Assembly: GCF_004339095.1 (NCBI RefSeq)
Contig: NZ_SMGQ01000011.1
Span: 1-64,000 of the forward strand
From: Natranaerovirga hydrolytica
GTDB taxonomy: Bacteria; Bacillota; Clostridia; Lachnospirales; DSM-24629
DNA length: 64,000 nucleotides
Reading direction: 5' to 3'
This document shows positions 54,095 through 62,101 of the stretch, piece after piece. The position numbers and the translations under genes are program-made. Every line of letters starts with the position of its first letter. The stretch's first letter is position 1. Below the pieces are notes generated by a model. The model ran no database searches. It was given only the letters and a program-made list of their open reading frames with translations, and was not told where the DNA came from.

Positions 54095-54574
54095 TTATTT
54101 TGGATAAATGAGATGTTTTTCAGTTATAGAATGAACCACTTCGTCTAAAAATTTCTTAGATTCATACCTTGCCATGGGTAAATTCATATCAAAATAATTA
54201 CCACAATCTCTTGCAGTTGCTCCAGGAATATCGCCTTCGTATTCTGTTATAAAAGTAAATAAATCTTTTACAAGAGGTACAATCTCTTTTGAACTGTACG
54301 CACCATTTAAAATTAAATAAAAACCAGTTCGACAGCCCATCGGTCCAAAGTAAATGGTTTTATCTTTATAATCTTTATGGTTCCTTAAAAAAGTAGCCGC
54401 CAAATGCTCTATGGCATGCATTTCAGCTGTATTCATGACAGGTTCTAGATTAGGTCTTTTCATACGAATATCAAAAGTGGTTATGACTTCTTGTCCTACA
54501 GTATCTTTTCGTGATACATAGATCCCTCTGAGCAAATCAATATGATTAACGGTAAAAGATGCAATTTTTTCCAT
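54095..54574 (-). CDS. luxS: S-ribosylhomocysteine lyase
   Basis: A 159-residue enzyme that splits S-ribosylhomocysteine into homocysteine and the autoinducer-2 precursor. The metal ligands are His53 and His57 (HAIEH) and Cys124 (ARDCGNY); the second catalytic Cys81 is in GPMGCRTGFY. Length is normal. It recycles the product of S-adenosylmethionine methylations and may support AI-2 signalling. It appears to be transcribed alone. Confidence 0.95.
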   Translation of the reverse strand: MEKIASFTVNHIDLLRGIYVSRKDTVGQEVITTFDIRMKRPNLEPVMNTAEMHAIEHLAATFLRNHKDYKDKTIYFGPMGCRTGFYLILNGAYSSKEIVPLVKDLFTFITEYEGDIPGATARDCGNYFDMNLPMARYESKKFLDEVVHSITEKHLIYPK

Positions 54575-54698
54575 ATATAATGCCTCCTAATAATAATAGT
54601 ATAAATGTCTTTATATTAATTATAACAAGAAATATATGTGATTAAAAGGGGGAGATAAATGATAATGAAAATTAATTGATAAAAACCAAGAGAAAGGC

Positions 54699-54727
54699 TT
54701 GACAATGAAATGATGTTTATTTACAAT
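54699..54727 (+). promoter_or_regulatory. Promoter of the Co/Ni importer operon
   Basis: TTGACA (54699-54704) and TACAAT (54722-54727) are 17 bases apart. The leader to the cbiM ATG is only about 45 bases, too short for a cobalamin riboswitch. Confidence 0.8.
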
Positions 54728-54778
54728 AAAAGGTAAATGCATATGATTTGCAATTAGATAATAATAGGAGGGGTCAAA

Positions 54779-55519
54779 ATGAGTCATATTCATATTCCTG
54801 ACGGTATTTTACCGTTTTATATGTGGTTTGGAGGGTATTTGGTTTCATTTCTTATTCTTGGGATTTTATTTAAAAAGTTAAAAACAGAAGAAACAAAGAA
54901 AAAAATACCTTATACGGGAGTTGCAGCAGCTTTAATGTTGATTACCATGTCTGTGCCATTAGGAATCGTACCTGTGCATTTAAGCTTGGCAACCTTATCA
55001 GGTATTTTGGTAGGACCTGGATTAGGTTTTATTGCCGTATTTGTAGTGAATTTAATTTTAGCATTTGTAGGACATGGCGGGATTACAGTTGTAGGCCTAA
55101 ACACATTGGTTATTGGTATTGAATTATTCATTGGTGTCAGTCTATTTAGACTGTTTATTAAGACATTGAAACCTTATATCAGTGCAGGTATTTCAACAGC
55201 TGTTGCTATTTTAACTTCATTGGTTTTTATGATTTTAATAGTAGGAAGTGTAGCTGGATTAACAGAAGCCTTGCCTCATCATCATAATGAGCATAATCAT
55301 GTACAAGAATACCATGAAGATGAGTCTGATCATCATCATAGCTTCTTAGAAGAAGTAGAAGATGTACGGTATTTTATGTTTACAGGTTTTATGGCATTGT
55401 TTATGATTGTAGCTGCAGGAATAGTATTAGAGGCTTTCATTACTATTGCTATAATAAAATTTTTCTTGAAAATTAGACCGGATATTATTCAAAATAATCA
55501 TAAATTCTCTGAACTTTAA
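54779..55519 (+). CDS. cbiM: Cobalt/nickel ECF importer substrate component CbiM/NikM
   Basis: A 246-residue membrane protein. The family N-terminal motif HIPDG, which is part of the metal site, is present but is preceded by four residues (MSHI) rather than just Met. About six helices follow. Residues 167-187 form a His-rich loop (nine His, with Glu/Asp) that could bind metal outside the membrane. No separate CbiN gene follows; cbiQ and cbiO complete the importer. Cobalt and nickel cannot be told apart by sequence. Confidence 0.88.
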   Translation: MSHIHIPDGILPFYMWFGGYLVSFLILGILFKKLKTEETKKKIPYTGVAAALMLITMSVPLGIVPVHLSLATLSGILVGPGLGFIAVFVVNLILAFVGHGGITVVGLNTLVIGIELFIGVSLFRLFIKTLKPYISAGISTAVAILTSLVFMILIVGSVAGLTEALPHHHNEHNHVQEYHEDESDHHHSFLEEVEDVRYFMFTGFMALFMIVAAGIVLEAFITIAIIKFFLKIRPDIIQNNHKFSEL

Positions 55520-55533
55520 AGGAGTGTCATAAG

Positions 55534-56250
55534 ATGCATATAGCAGATATTGATTATATATCTACCCATGGACGGAGCTTTTTTCATAAAGCCCGTCCTA
55601 TTTCTAAAGTTATTTTTTCCGTATGTTTATTAACGGCATTAATCGTTTCCAATGAATTGTTTTTTATTTGTGGTATACTGGCAATGATGTTTGTGTTTAC
55701 ATTTATGACAAAGATATCATTAAAATTAGTATGTCATTTATTGCTTTATCCATTATTCTTTAGTTCAATATTTGCTGTTATAATGATGGGACAATCTATC
55801 AATGAAGTGATGGTTATTATATTCAGAGCCATTTCAATAGCTTATGTGCTTATATTTTTAATTATGACAACTTCCTATGTGGAGTTATTTGGTTTCTTTT
55901 CAATATTTATGCCGGCGTTATTGATAGATGTGTTGATCTTTACTTATCGATCGTTTTTTATTTTATTAGAATCTATGACCCAGTTATTTAAATCCATCCG
56001 TTTAAGAGGGGGTTACCATCCCCTTAAGCTTATAACCAATTTGAAAAATATGGCGTCCATGATTGGTATTTTAATCATACATTCCATAGACATGAGCGAA
56101 AGAATGTATCATATTTATGCTTTAAGAGGATATAATGGTGCCATACATTTAAGAGATATAAAAGTATTTCCATTAAAAAGCAACGATATAGTGCTTATGG
56201 CTATTGGCATATTAATGATTACTGGAAAGGTGATAGTATGGAAGTTGTAA
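55534..56250 (+). CDS. cbiQ: Cobalt/nickel ECF importer membrane component CbiQ
   Basis: A 238-residue energy-coupling T component with about five helices. The coupling motif is SIRLRGG at residues 152-158, and the second Ala-Arg-Gly motif is ALRGYNG near residue 205. It overlaps cbiO by 13 bases, so the two are co-translated. Confidence 0.88.
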   Translation: MHIADIDYISTHGRSFFHKARPISKVIFSVCLLTALIVSNELFFICGILAMMFVFTFMTKISLKLVCHLLLYPLFFSSIFAVIMMGQSINEVMVIIFRAISIAYVLIFLIMTTSYVELFGFFSIFMPALLIDVLIFTYRSFFILLESMTQLFKSIRLRGGYHPLKLITNLKNMASMIGILIIHSIDMSERMYHIYALRGYNGAIHLRDIKVFPLKSNDIVLMAIGILMITGKVIVWKL

Positions 56251-57068
56251 AAGTTTGTTGTTTAAAACATATATATCCAGATAAAACAGAAGTGAGTTTA
56301 TGTGGCTTAGATTTTGTGGTGCAGAAAGGACAAAGAGTGGTGGTTCTAGGAGCCAATGGTTCTGGAAAAACCACGCTTTTATCCCACGTTTTAGGGCTTT
56401 TATGTCCAGTAGAAGGACAAGTGGAGGTAGTGGGTAAACAACCCTATAAACAGTTTAATGAAGTTAGAAAACATTTAGGTGTGGTTTTTCAAAATGTAGA
56501 TGAACAAATCATTGGACCAACGGTTTACGATGATATTGCTTTTACAGCCAAAAATGATAAAATGCCAAAAGATGAAATCTCAGAAAGAGTCAATGCAATT
56601 GCAAAAACCTTGAAAATTGAATCGTTACTAGAAAAAATACCCCATTATTTAAGTGGTGGTCAAAAAAAGAAGGTTGCTTTAGCAGGTGCTATGGTAACAG
56701 ATCCTGATATTTTAATATTAGATGAACCTTTTGATTCCTTGGATCCTCGGTCTAAATGGGAGATGGTAGATTACTTAAATCAACTGAATCAAGAAAAAAA
56801 CACATCGTTAATTATTACAACACACGATATTAATGTGGTGCCTAAAATTGCTGATGTGGTATATGTAATTGATAAAGGTGTTTTCAAAACAAAAGGAAAT
56901 CCAGAAGAAGTTTTTAGTCAAATAGAGATTCTAAAAGAAGCAAATTTAGAAGCCCCTTTATTAACAGATCTTTTTGCGCGATTAAGAAACAAAGGCTATG
57001 ATTTAAATGTGCCTATTTCTGTAGAAGACGCAGAAAGAGAAATACTTAAAGTGTTACAAGGACAATAG
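56238..57068 (+). CDS. cbiO: Cobalt/nickel ECF importer ATPase CbiO
   Basis: A 276-residue ATPase with Walker A GANGSGKTT, Q-loop VFQN, signature LSGGQKKKVALAGA and Walker B LILDEPFDSLD. A single ATPase gene means it forms a homodimer under CbiQ. It ends 16 bases before the lactate/malate-type dehydrogenase gene. Confidence 0.9.
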   Translation: MEVVKVCCLKHIYPDKTEVSLCGLDFVVQKGQRVVVLGANGSGKTTLLSHVLGLLCPVEGQVEVVGKQPYKQFNEVRKHLGVVFQNVDEQIIGPTVYDDIAFTAKNDKMPKDEISERVNAIAKTLKIESLLEKIPHYLSGGQKKKVALAGAMVTDPDILILDEPFDSLDPRSKWEMVDYLNQLNQEKNTSLIITTHDINVVPKIADVVYVIDKGVFKTKGNPEEVFSQIEILKEANLEAPLLTDLFARLRNKGYDLNVPISVEDAEREILKVLQGQ

Positions 57069-57084
57069 GAGGATAAAGTATATT

Positions 57085-58035
57085 ATGATTCAATCAAGAA
57101 AAATTGTTATCATTGGAGCAGGTCATGTAGGCTCTCATTGTGGATACAGTTTATTGACACAAGGAGATGTTAATGAAATTGTTTACATTGATATCGATCG
57201 GGATAAAGCAGAAGCACAAGCAGGGGATATTGCAGACGCAGGATGTTTTATGCCTCATCCTATTAGCGTAAGAGTCGGTGATTATAAAGACTGTAGAGAT
57301 GCAGATATTGTTGTTTTAGCAGCAGGTGTTCCAAGAAAAGAGGGACAGACAAGATTAGATACAATGGGTGATTCAATAAAAGTGATGAAAGAAATAGTTG
57401 ATCCGTTAAAGGGTTCAGGTTTTGAAGGGATTTTAATATGTATTTCTAATCCAGCAGATATCATTGCCTATTATATGATGAAGCATACAGGATGGCCTAA
57501 AAACAGAGTATTGAGTACGGGGACTTCATTAGATACTGCTCGTTTAAAACGTGTTTTGAAAGAGGCAATAGGTGTTGATCCTAGAAGTATTCAATGTTTT
57601 TCTATGGGAGAACATGGTGATTCTAGTATGATTCCATTTTCTCATATTACAATTGGTGGCAAACCGTTACGAGAATTAATGCTTGAAAATCCTCAAACCT
57701 ATGGAACATTGGATTTGGATTGTATTCTAGAACGTACACGTAGGATTGGAATGGACATTGTGATAGGTAAAGGTTCTACAGAATTTGGTATTGGTACAGT
57801 CCTTGCAGATATGGTAAAAGCCATTCTTCATAATGAACATAGAATCATGCCAGTATCCACTTTGTTAGAAGGAGAATATGGACAAGAAGATATATGTGTG
57901 GGTGTGCCTGCAATCATCAGTAAAAAGGGTGTAGAAAAAATCATGGAATTAAATCTGAATCAGTCAGAAAAACAGTTATTTGAACAATCCTGTGATATTA
58001 TTCGTAAGCATATGGCTTTAGCCCAACAACTTTAA
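57085..58035 (+). CDS. L-lactate/malate dehydrogenase family protein
   Basis: A 316-residue NAD-dependent 2-hydroxyacid dehydrogenase. The Rossmann motif is GAGHVGSHCG, the catalytic His177 is in GEHGDSS, and GTSLDTARL is lactate dehydrogenase-like. At the substrate-loop position where lactate dehydrogenases carry Gln102 and malate dehydrogenases Arg102 (Bacillus numbering), this protein has Arg84 (PRKEGQTR). It could therefore prefer oxaloacetate or another dicarboxylate despite an LDH-like rest. It may share the CbiMQO transcript and ends at a terminator. Confidence 0.85.
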   Translation: MIQSRKIVIIGAGHVGSHCGYSLLTQGDVNEIVYIDIDRDKAEAQAGDIADAGCFMPHPISVRVGDYKDCRDADIVVLAAGVPRKEGQTRLDTMGDSIKVMKEIVDPLKGSGFEGILICISNPADIIAYYMMKHTGWPKNRVLSTGTSLDTARLKRVLKEAIGVDPRSIQCFSMGEHGDSSMIPFSHITIGGKPLRELMLENPQTYGTLDLDCILERTRRIGMDIVIGKGSTEFGIGTVLADMVKAILHNEHRIMPVSTLLEGEYGQEDICVGVPAIISKKGVEKIMELNLNQSEKQLFEQSCDIIRKHMALAQQL

Positions 58036-58041
58036 TACAAT

Positions 58042-58077
58042 AAAAAGGGAAATCATGTGTGTATGATTTCCTTTTTT
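58042..58077. terminator. Bidirectional intrinsic terminator
   Basis: Arms near 58042-58055 and 58063-58077 pair over about 13 bases with A- and T-rich flanks. It lies between the convergent dehydrogenase and tryptophan transporter genes and can serve both. Confidence 0.82.
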
Positions 58078-58104
58078 ATTTCACATATTCCATCATTTTT
58101 ACAG

Positions 58105-58896
58105 TTAGGATAACAACATTCTATCATTAGCTAACTGTTTATTTCTTTCTTTGGAATAATAAGTTAACAACTTTTCTACAGTCATATTCTTGCGTTCTTC
58201 GCCTTTTATATCTAAAATAACTTCTCCATCATCCATCATAATGGTTCGATTACCAAGAGATAGTGCAGCATTTATATCGTGAGTAATCATCATAGTCGTT
58301 ATTTGGCTTTTTGAAACAATATCCGTAGTAATTTTTAATATTTTTTTAGCAGTGGCTGGGTCAAGAGCAGCCGTATGTTCGTCTAACAATAAAAGTTTAG
58401 GTGAAGATATCGTGCACATAAGTAATGTAACAGCTTGTCTTTGTCCACCAGATAAATGTCCAACTTTTGTTTTCATACGGTTTTCCAATCCTAAATCCAG
58501 TGATGCCAATAAACTTCTATAGAAAGATGTATCTTTTTTGTTTAGAGCAAAGAACCCTTTTGTTGATTGGCGTGAGTAGGCTAGTGCCAGATTTTCCTCT
58601 ATTGTCATAGAAGGGGCTGTGCCTTTCATCGGGTCTTGCATTAACCTTCCTATATTATAGGCACGCTTATAGTCTGGAAGGCCAGTAATGTTTTTTTTGT
58701 CTAACAATATAGCCCCTTTATCTACATAGAAAGCGCCACCAATTACATTAAATAAGGTGGATTTTCCAGCCCCATTAGAACCAATAATCGTGACAAAATC
58801 GTCTTTATCTAAATGAAGGTTTAAAGATTTTAATGCTTTCTTTTCATTGGGTGTACCTGGAAAAAAAGTTTTGCTAACGTTTTTTATATCTAACAT
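58105..58896 (-). CDS. trpZ: Tryptophan-type ABC importer ATPase
   Basis: A 263-residue ATPase of the TrpZ/PhnK-like group (COG1101-type): Walker A GSNGAGKST, signature LSGGQRQA and Walker B LLLDEHTAALD, in which His replaces the usual Pro after Glu as in relatives. It is the last gene of a three-gene unit with a permease and a binding lipoprotein, behind a Trp-specific T-box. Tryptophan import is inferred from that leader. Confidence 0.87.
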   Translation of the reverse strand: MLDIKNVSKTFFPGTPNEKKALKSLNLHLDKDDFVTIIGSNGAGKSTLFNVIGGAFYVDKGAILLDKKNITGLPDYKRAYNIGRLMQDPMKGTAPSMTIEENLALAYSRQSTKGFFALNKKDTSFYRSLLASLDLGLENRMKTKVGHLSGGQRQAVTLLMCTISSPKLLLLDEHTAALDPATAKKILKITTDIVSKSQITTMMITHDINAALSLGNRTIMMDDGEVILDIKGEERKNMTVEKLLTYYSKERNKQLANDRMLLS

Positions 58897-58912
58897 AATG
58901 TGTTCAAACCAT

Positions 58913-59818
58913 TTAATCCAAATAGTTTGATGCCTCCCTTCTCATTTTATGCTCTTTTAGGGCTTTGCTTACATTGGGTACAGAAAGGGCAATAGCTACA
59001 ATGACAGCAGAAATTAATCTTAAAGCATAAGAAGGGAATAAATCAATGCGTAAAGCATAAGCAATAATAATCCGATAGATTATAGACCCTACAGCTGAAG
59101 AAATCAATCCAATTGTAACGGATCGTCTTCCGATTAATGTTTCTCCAATAATAACAGAGGCTAGTCCAATAACAACCATACCTGTTCCAGAGCTTACATC
59201 AGAAAACATCTGGAATTGACTGATTAAAGCACCTGATAAAGCCACAAAAGCGTTACCAAGAGCTAACCCCATACATTTTGAAAAATCTGCATTTATAGAA
59301 GAAGATCGAACCATTTCTTCATTATCACCGGTTGCTCTAATTGCAAGTCCAAATTTTGTTTTAAAAACAAGGGCAAGAATCGTTATAACCAGTATACAAA
59401 TAAATATAGCTAGAAAAGTGTCTCCAAACCCATTAGCGTTTAAAATAGAAGAACGAATTTTTGTAAAAACTGTTTCGCTACCAACAACGGATAAATTAGA
59501 GCGACCACCCATTATTGCGAGATTAACGGTGTATAGACCAGTCATCACAAGAATTCCAGAAAGAATAGGATGTATATTGAGTTTGGTTTGTAAAAGCCCA
59601 GTGGTACATCCTGCTATAGCACCAAAAATCATGGCAACAATTAAACCAAGATAAGGATGACCAGCTACAGTTATTACGGCACTAATGGCCATACCCAGTG
59701 AAAAACTACCATCAACTGTTAAGTCGGGTAAATTCAGAATGCGAAAAGTGATATAAATGCCTACTGCCATAATAGCATATAATAGTCCGAGTTCAATGGA
59801 TCCAAAAAATAATGACAT
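58913..59818 (-). CDS. trpY: Tryptophan-type ABC importer permease
   Basis: A 301-residue multi-helix permease of the BPD_transp_2 family with the LPDLTVDGSFSLGMA motif at residues 29-43 and a coupling segment GLAIRATGDNEEMVRSSSI. The gene is preceded by the binding protein and followed by the ATPase. Two copies would form the channel. Confidence 0.87.
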   Translation of the reverse strand: MSLFFGSIELGLLYAIMAVGIYITFRILNLPDLTVDGSFSLGMAISAVITVAGHPYLGLIVAMIFGAIAGCTTGLLQTKLNIHPILSGILVMTGLYTVNLAIMGGRSNLSVVGSETVFTKIRSSILNANGFGDTFLAIFICILVITILALVFKTKFGLAIRATGDNEEMVRSSSINADFSKCMGLALGNAFVALSGALISQFQMFSDVSSGTGMVVIGLASVIIGETLIGRRSVTIGLISSAVGSIIYRIIIAYALRIDLFPSYALRLISAVIVAIALSVPNVSKALKEHKMRREASNYLD

Positions 59819-59850
59819 AATACGTTTCCTTTCTAGATAACAAGAGGATA

Positions 59851-60846
59851 TTATTCTCCTATAATAACAAATTCATCTAATAATGATTCTGAAATATCAA
59901 GGTCTAATGATTCAGCTGTATTGATGTTAATCATTTTTGCGTATTCAGCAATGCTTTCAACAGGATTATCAGCAATAGATTCTCCATTTATAATACGTGC
60001 AACCATAGCTGCAGTTTGTTTTCCTAAAATTGTATAATCGATACCAACTGTTGCTAAACCACCATCTGCTACCATAGAATCAGCACCTACATAAGTTGGA
60101 AGATTTGCATCCATTGCAATCTGAAGGTACGTAGGCATAGCAGATGCAATGGTATTATCATTTGGCGTAAAGAAAGCATCTACACTGCCTACTAAAGAAG
60201 AAGCCGCTTGATGTAAATCAGCAGTTCCAGTAATGGTTACTTCTCTATAGTCTATACCATTTTCATCACAATAAGCTTTAGCTCTTTTTATACCAGCTGA
60301 GGAATTGACTTCACTACTGTTATAAACAAATCCAAATACTTCTACCTCAGGGGTTAACTCCTGTGCTAATTTAAAAATATCTTCTATGGGTATAGAGTTG
60401 GATACGCCTGTAATATTACCTGTTGTTTCTTCAAATGAAGTAACAAGACCAGCCTCTATTGGTGTACTAACAGCGGAAAAAACAATTGGCACATCGTTGG
60501 TTGAAGCTTGAGCGGCTTGAGCAGTGCTGGTTGCAATAGGAACCAAGATGTCCACATCACTGTTTAACAGATTTTGCATGATAGAAGGCAATAAACTAGC
60601 ATCTCCATTAGCATTTTGAAAAACAATTTGTATTTCATCGCTTAATCCAAGAGCATCTAATTCTTCAACAATTGTTTCACGAATTAAATTGAGGGAAGGG
60701 TGATCCATCGGTTGGATAATACCAATGGTATAAGGGGCATTATCCGTTACAGAATTTGGTTTGGAAGAATTATCATTAGGGGTGCAACCGATTAAAGTGC
60801 CTCCTAGGATAATCAATGTACATAAAATAAGTAGTGTTTTTTTCAT
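59851..60846 (-). CDS. trpX: Tryptophan-type ABC importer binding lipoprotein
   Basis: A 331-residue lipoprotein (lipobox LGGTLIGC near residue 21) of the TrpX/COG2984 substrate-binding group. The mature start is Asn/Ser-rich, then a two-lobed fold with PMDHPSLN and ATSTAQAA blocks. It is the first gene behind the T-box leader, so uptake of tryptophan or a close precursor is the best reading. Confidence 0.9.
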   Translation of the reverse strand: MKKTLLILCTLIILGGTLIGCTPNDNSSKPNSVTDNAPYTIGIIQPMDHPSLNLIRETIVEELDALGLSDEIQIVFQNANGDASLLPSIMQNLLNSDVDILVPIATSTAQAAQASTNDVPIVFSAVSTPIEAGLVTSFEETTGNITGVSNSIPIEDIFKLAQELTPEVEVFGFVYNSSEVNSSAGIKRAKAYCDENGIDYREVTITGTADLHQAASSLVGSVDAFFTPNDNTIASAMPTYLQIAMDANLPTYVGADSMVADGGLATVGIDYTILGKQTAAMVARIINGESIADNPVESIAEYAKMININTAESLDLDISESLLDEFVIIGE

Positions 60847-60921
60847 TTTTGTTCTCTCCTTTAAAGTAAATTAATAAATTACAATTCAATTAGGGTTCAT
60901 GGTCATACGCATATTATTGAA

Positions 60922-61197
60922 AATAAAAAAATCTGCCCTTAATTTAAGGACAGATATTATCTGCAATGCCACCTTAATAAAATGATTATACGTTGAGTCA
61001 ATAATCTTCGCTTTGGGAAAATGCTATCACATTCTCTGTTGTTAACGCCAACTTACGTCTTAGCTACTAGATGAAGTTAACCATCGTTCACTTTGCCCTC
61101 AGTGGTCCATTTGTCGTATAGCGTTTCCACAGGTTTCCACCATACCCTGCTCTCTATAGGTGCTTGTTACGACTTTATATCCACATCACTGGTTTAT
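60922..61197 (-). promoter_or_regulatory. Trp-specific T-box leader
   Basis: Read on the minus strand, a Stem I with AGAGAGC near its base, a specifier loop carrying UGG (61109-61107) in AAUGGACCACUGAG, and the T-box sequence AAGGTGGCATTGCAG (60975-60961) are seen. A terminator follows (60955-60931, then a T-run to 60922). UGG codes tryptophan. The UGGC bulge would pair with a GCCA 3' end, and tRNA-Trp has a G discriminator in bacteria, so both checks agree. Uncharged tRNA-Trp should allow read-through into the transporter genes. Confidence 0.9.
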
Positions 61198-61202
61198 AAT
61201 AC

Positions 61203-61232
61203 ATTATAAAGCAGGGGATTTAAAGATGTCAA
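61203..61232 (-). promoter_or_regulatory. Promoter of the T-box/tryptophan importer operon
   Basis: On the minus strand TTGACA (61232-61227) and TATAAT (61208-61203) are 18 bases apart. It starts the T-box transcript, just after the korB stop. Confidence 0.85.
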
Positions 61233-61243
61233 GCAGTTTTTAT

Positions 61244-62101
61244 TTACTTAAAATCATTCATAAACTTTTCTGCATCTATAGGATGACGTTTACGATCAAT
61301 TAAAGGAGCGTCATTAAGTTGAGGAATGAGATCTGTAAAACTTGGCTGTTCTTGACGTTTATAAATTATACCGATTGGAATGTCATCGCCCCATTCATCT
61401 GCTTTAATTAAGGCTTCACTTTTGTTTGAAGGATCATAAGTATGATCTAAGGCATATACACGATCTTTATACCATTTAAAAGTATTTATTTTATTAAAAG
61501 AGACACAAGGTTGTAAAATATCCACAATGGCATATCCGTTGTATTGAATAGCAGCTTTCATGGTTTCTGTCAGGTGCTTAATATCTCCTGAAAAACTTCT
61601 AGCTACAAAACCAGCTCCATTAGCAATAGCAAAGGCTATTGGATTGAATTTTTGAACGATAACGCCTTCTGGTTGTATAGCTGTTTTATGATTTTCATCT
61701 GTCGTAGGAGAAGCTTGTCCTTTGGTTAAACCATATATTTGATTATCATGTACAAAATGAGCAATGTTAACGTTTCTACGAATATTATGAAGCAAATGGT
61801 TACCCCCTTCACCGTAGGAGTCACCATCTCCGCTATTTACAATAACATTCATATCTTTATTGACCGTTTTGATTGCTAGGGCAGGAGGCAATGCTCTACC
61901 GTGTAATCCATTAAAACCATTTGTACGAATATATTGAGGCATTTTTGCGGCTTGCCCAATACCAGAGACTACTGTAACTTGATGTGGCTCTAAGTCTAAT
62001 TCAGATAAAGCAGTTTTTAATGCGTTTAATATACTAAAATCACCACACCCAGGGCACCAAGCAATTTCAACATCTCTATCAAACTTTTTTACATCAGTCA
62101 T
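61244..62101 (-). CDS. korB: 2-oxoacid:ferredoxin oxidoreductase, beta subunit
   Basis: A 285-residue thiamine-diphosphate subunit. The TPP motif GDGDSYGEGGNHLLHNIRRN and the following DNQIYGLTKGQ are clear. Near the start, WCPGCGDF holds two of the iron-sulfur cysteines. It pairs with the gamma-alpha fusion encoded just upstream (overlap of one base). The substrate is likely 2-oxoglutarate or a branched 2-oxoacid. Confidence 0.9.
   Translation of the reverse strand: MTDVKKFDRDVEIAWCPGCGDFSILNALKTALSELDLEPHQVTVVSGIGQAAKMPQYIRTNGFNGLHGRALPPALAIKTVNKDMNVIVNSGDGDSYGEGGNHLLHNIRRNVNIAHFVHDNQIYGLTKGQASPTTDENHKTAIQPEGVIVQKFNPIAFAIANGAGFVARSFSGDIKHLTETMKAAIQYNGYAIVDILQPCVSFNKINTFKWYKDRVYALDHTYDPSNKSEALIKADEWGDDIPIGIIYKRQEQPSFTDLIPQLNDAPLIDRKRHPIDAEKFMNDFK

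Noticed and set aside
54728-54778. Possible cobalamin or Ni/Co riboswitch before cbiM
   Set aside because: The leader is about 45 bases, too short, and no known conserved boxes are present.
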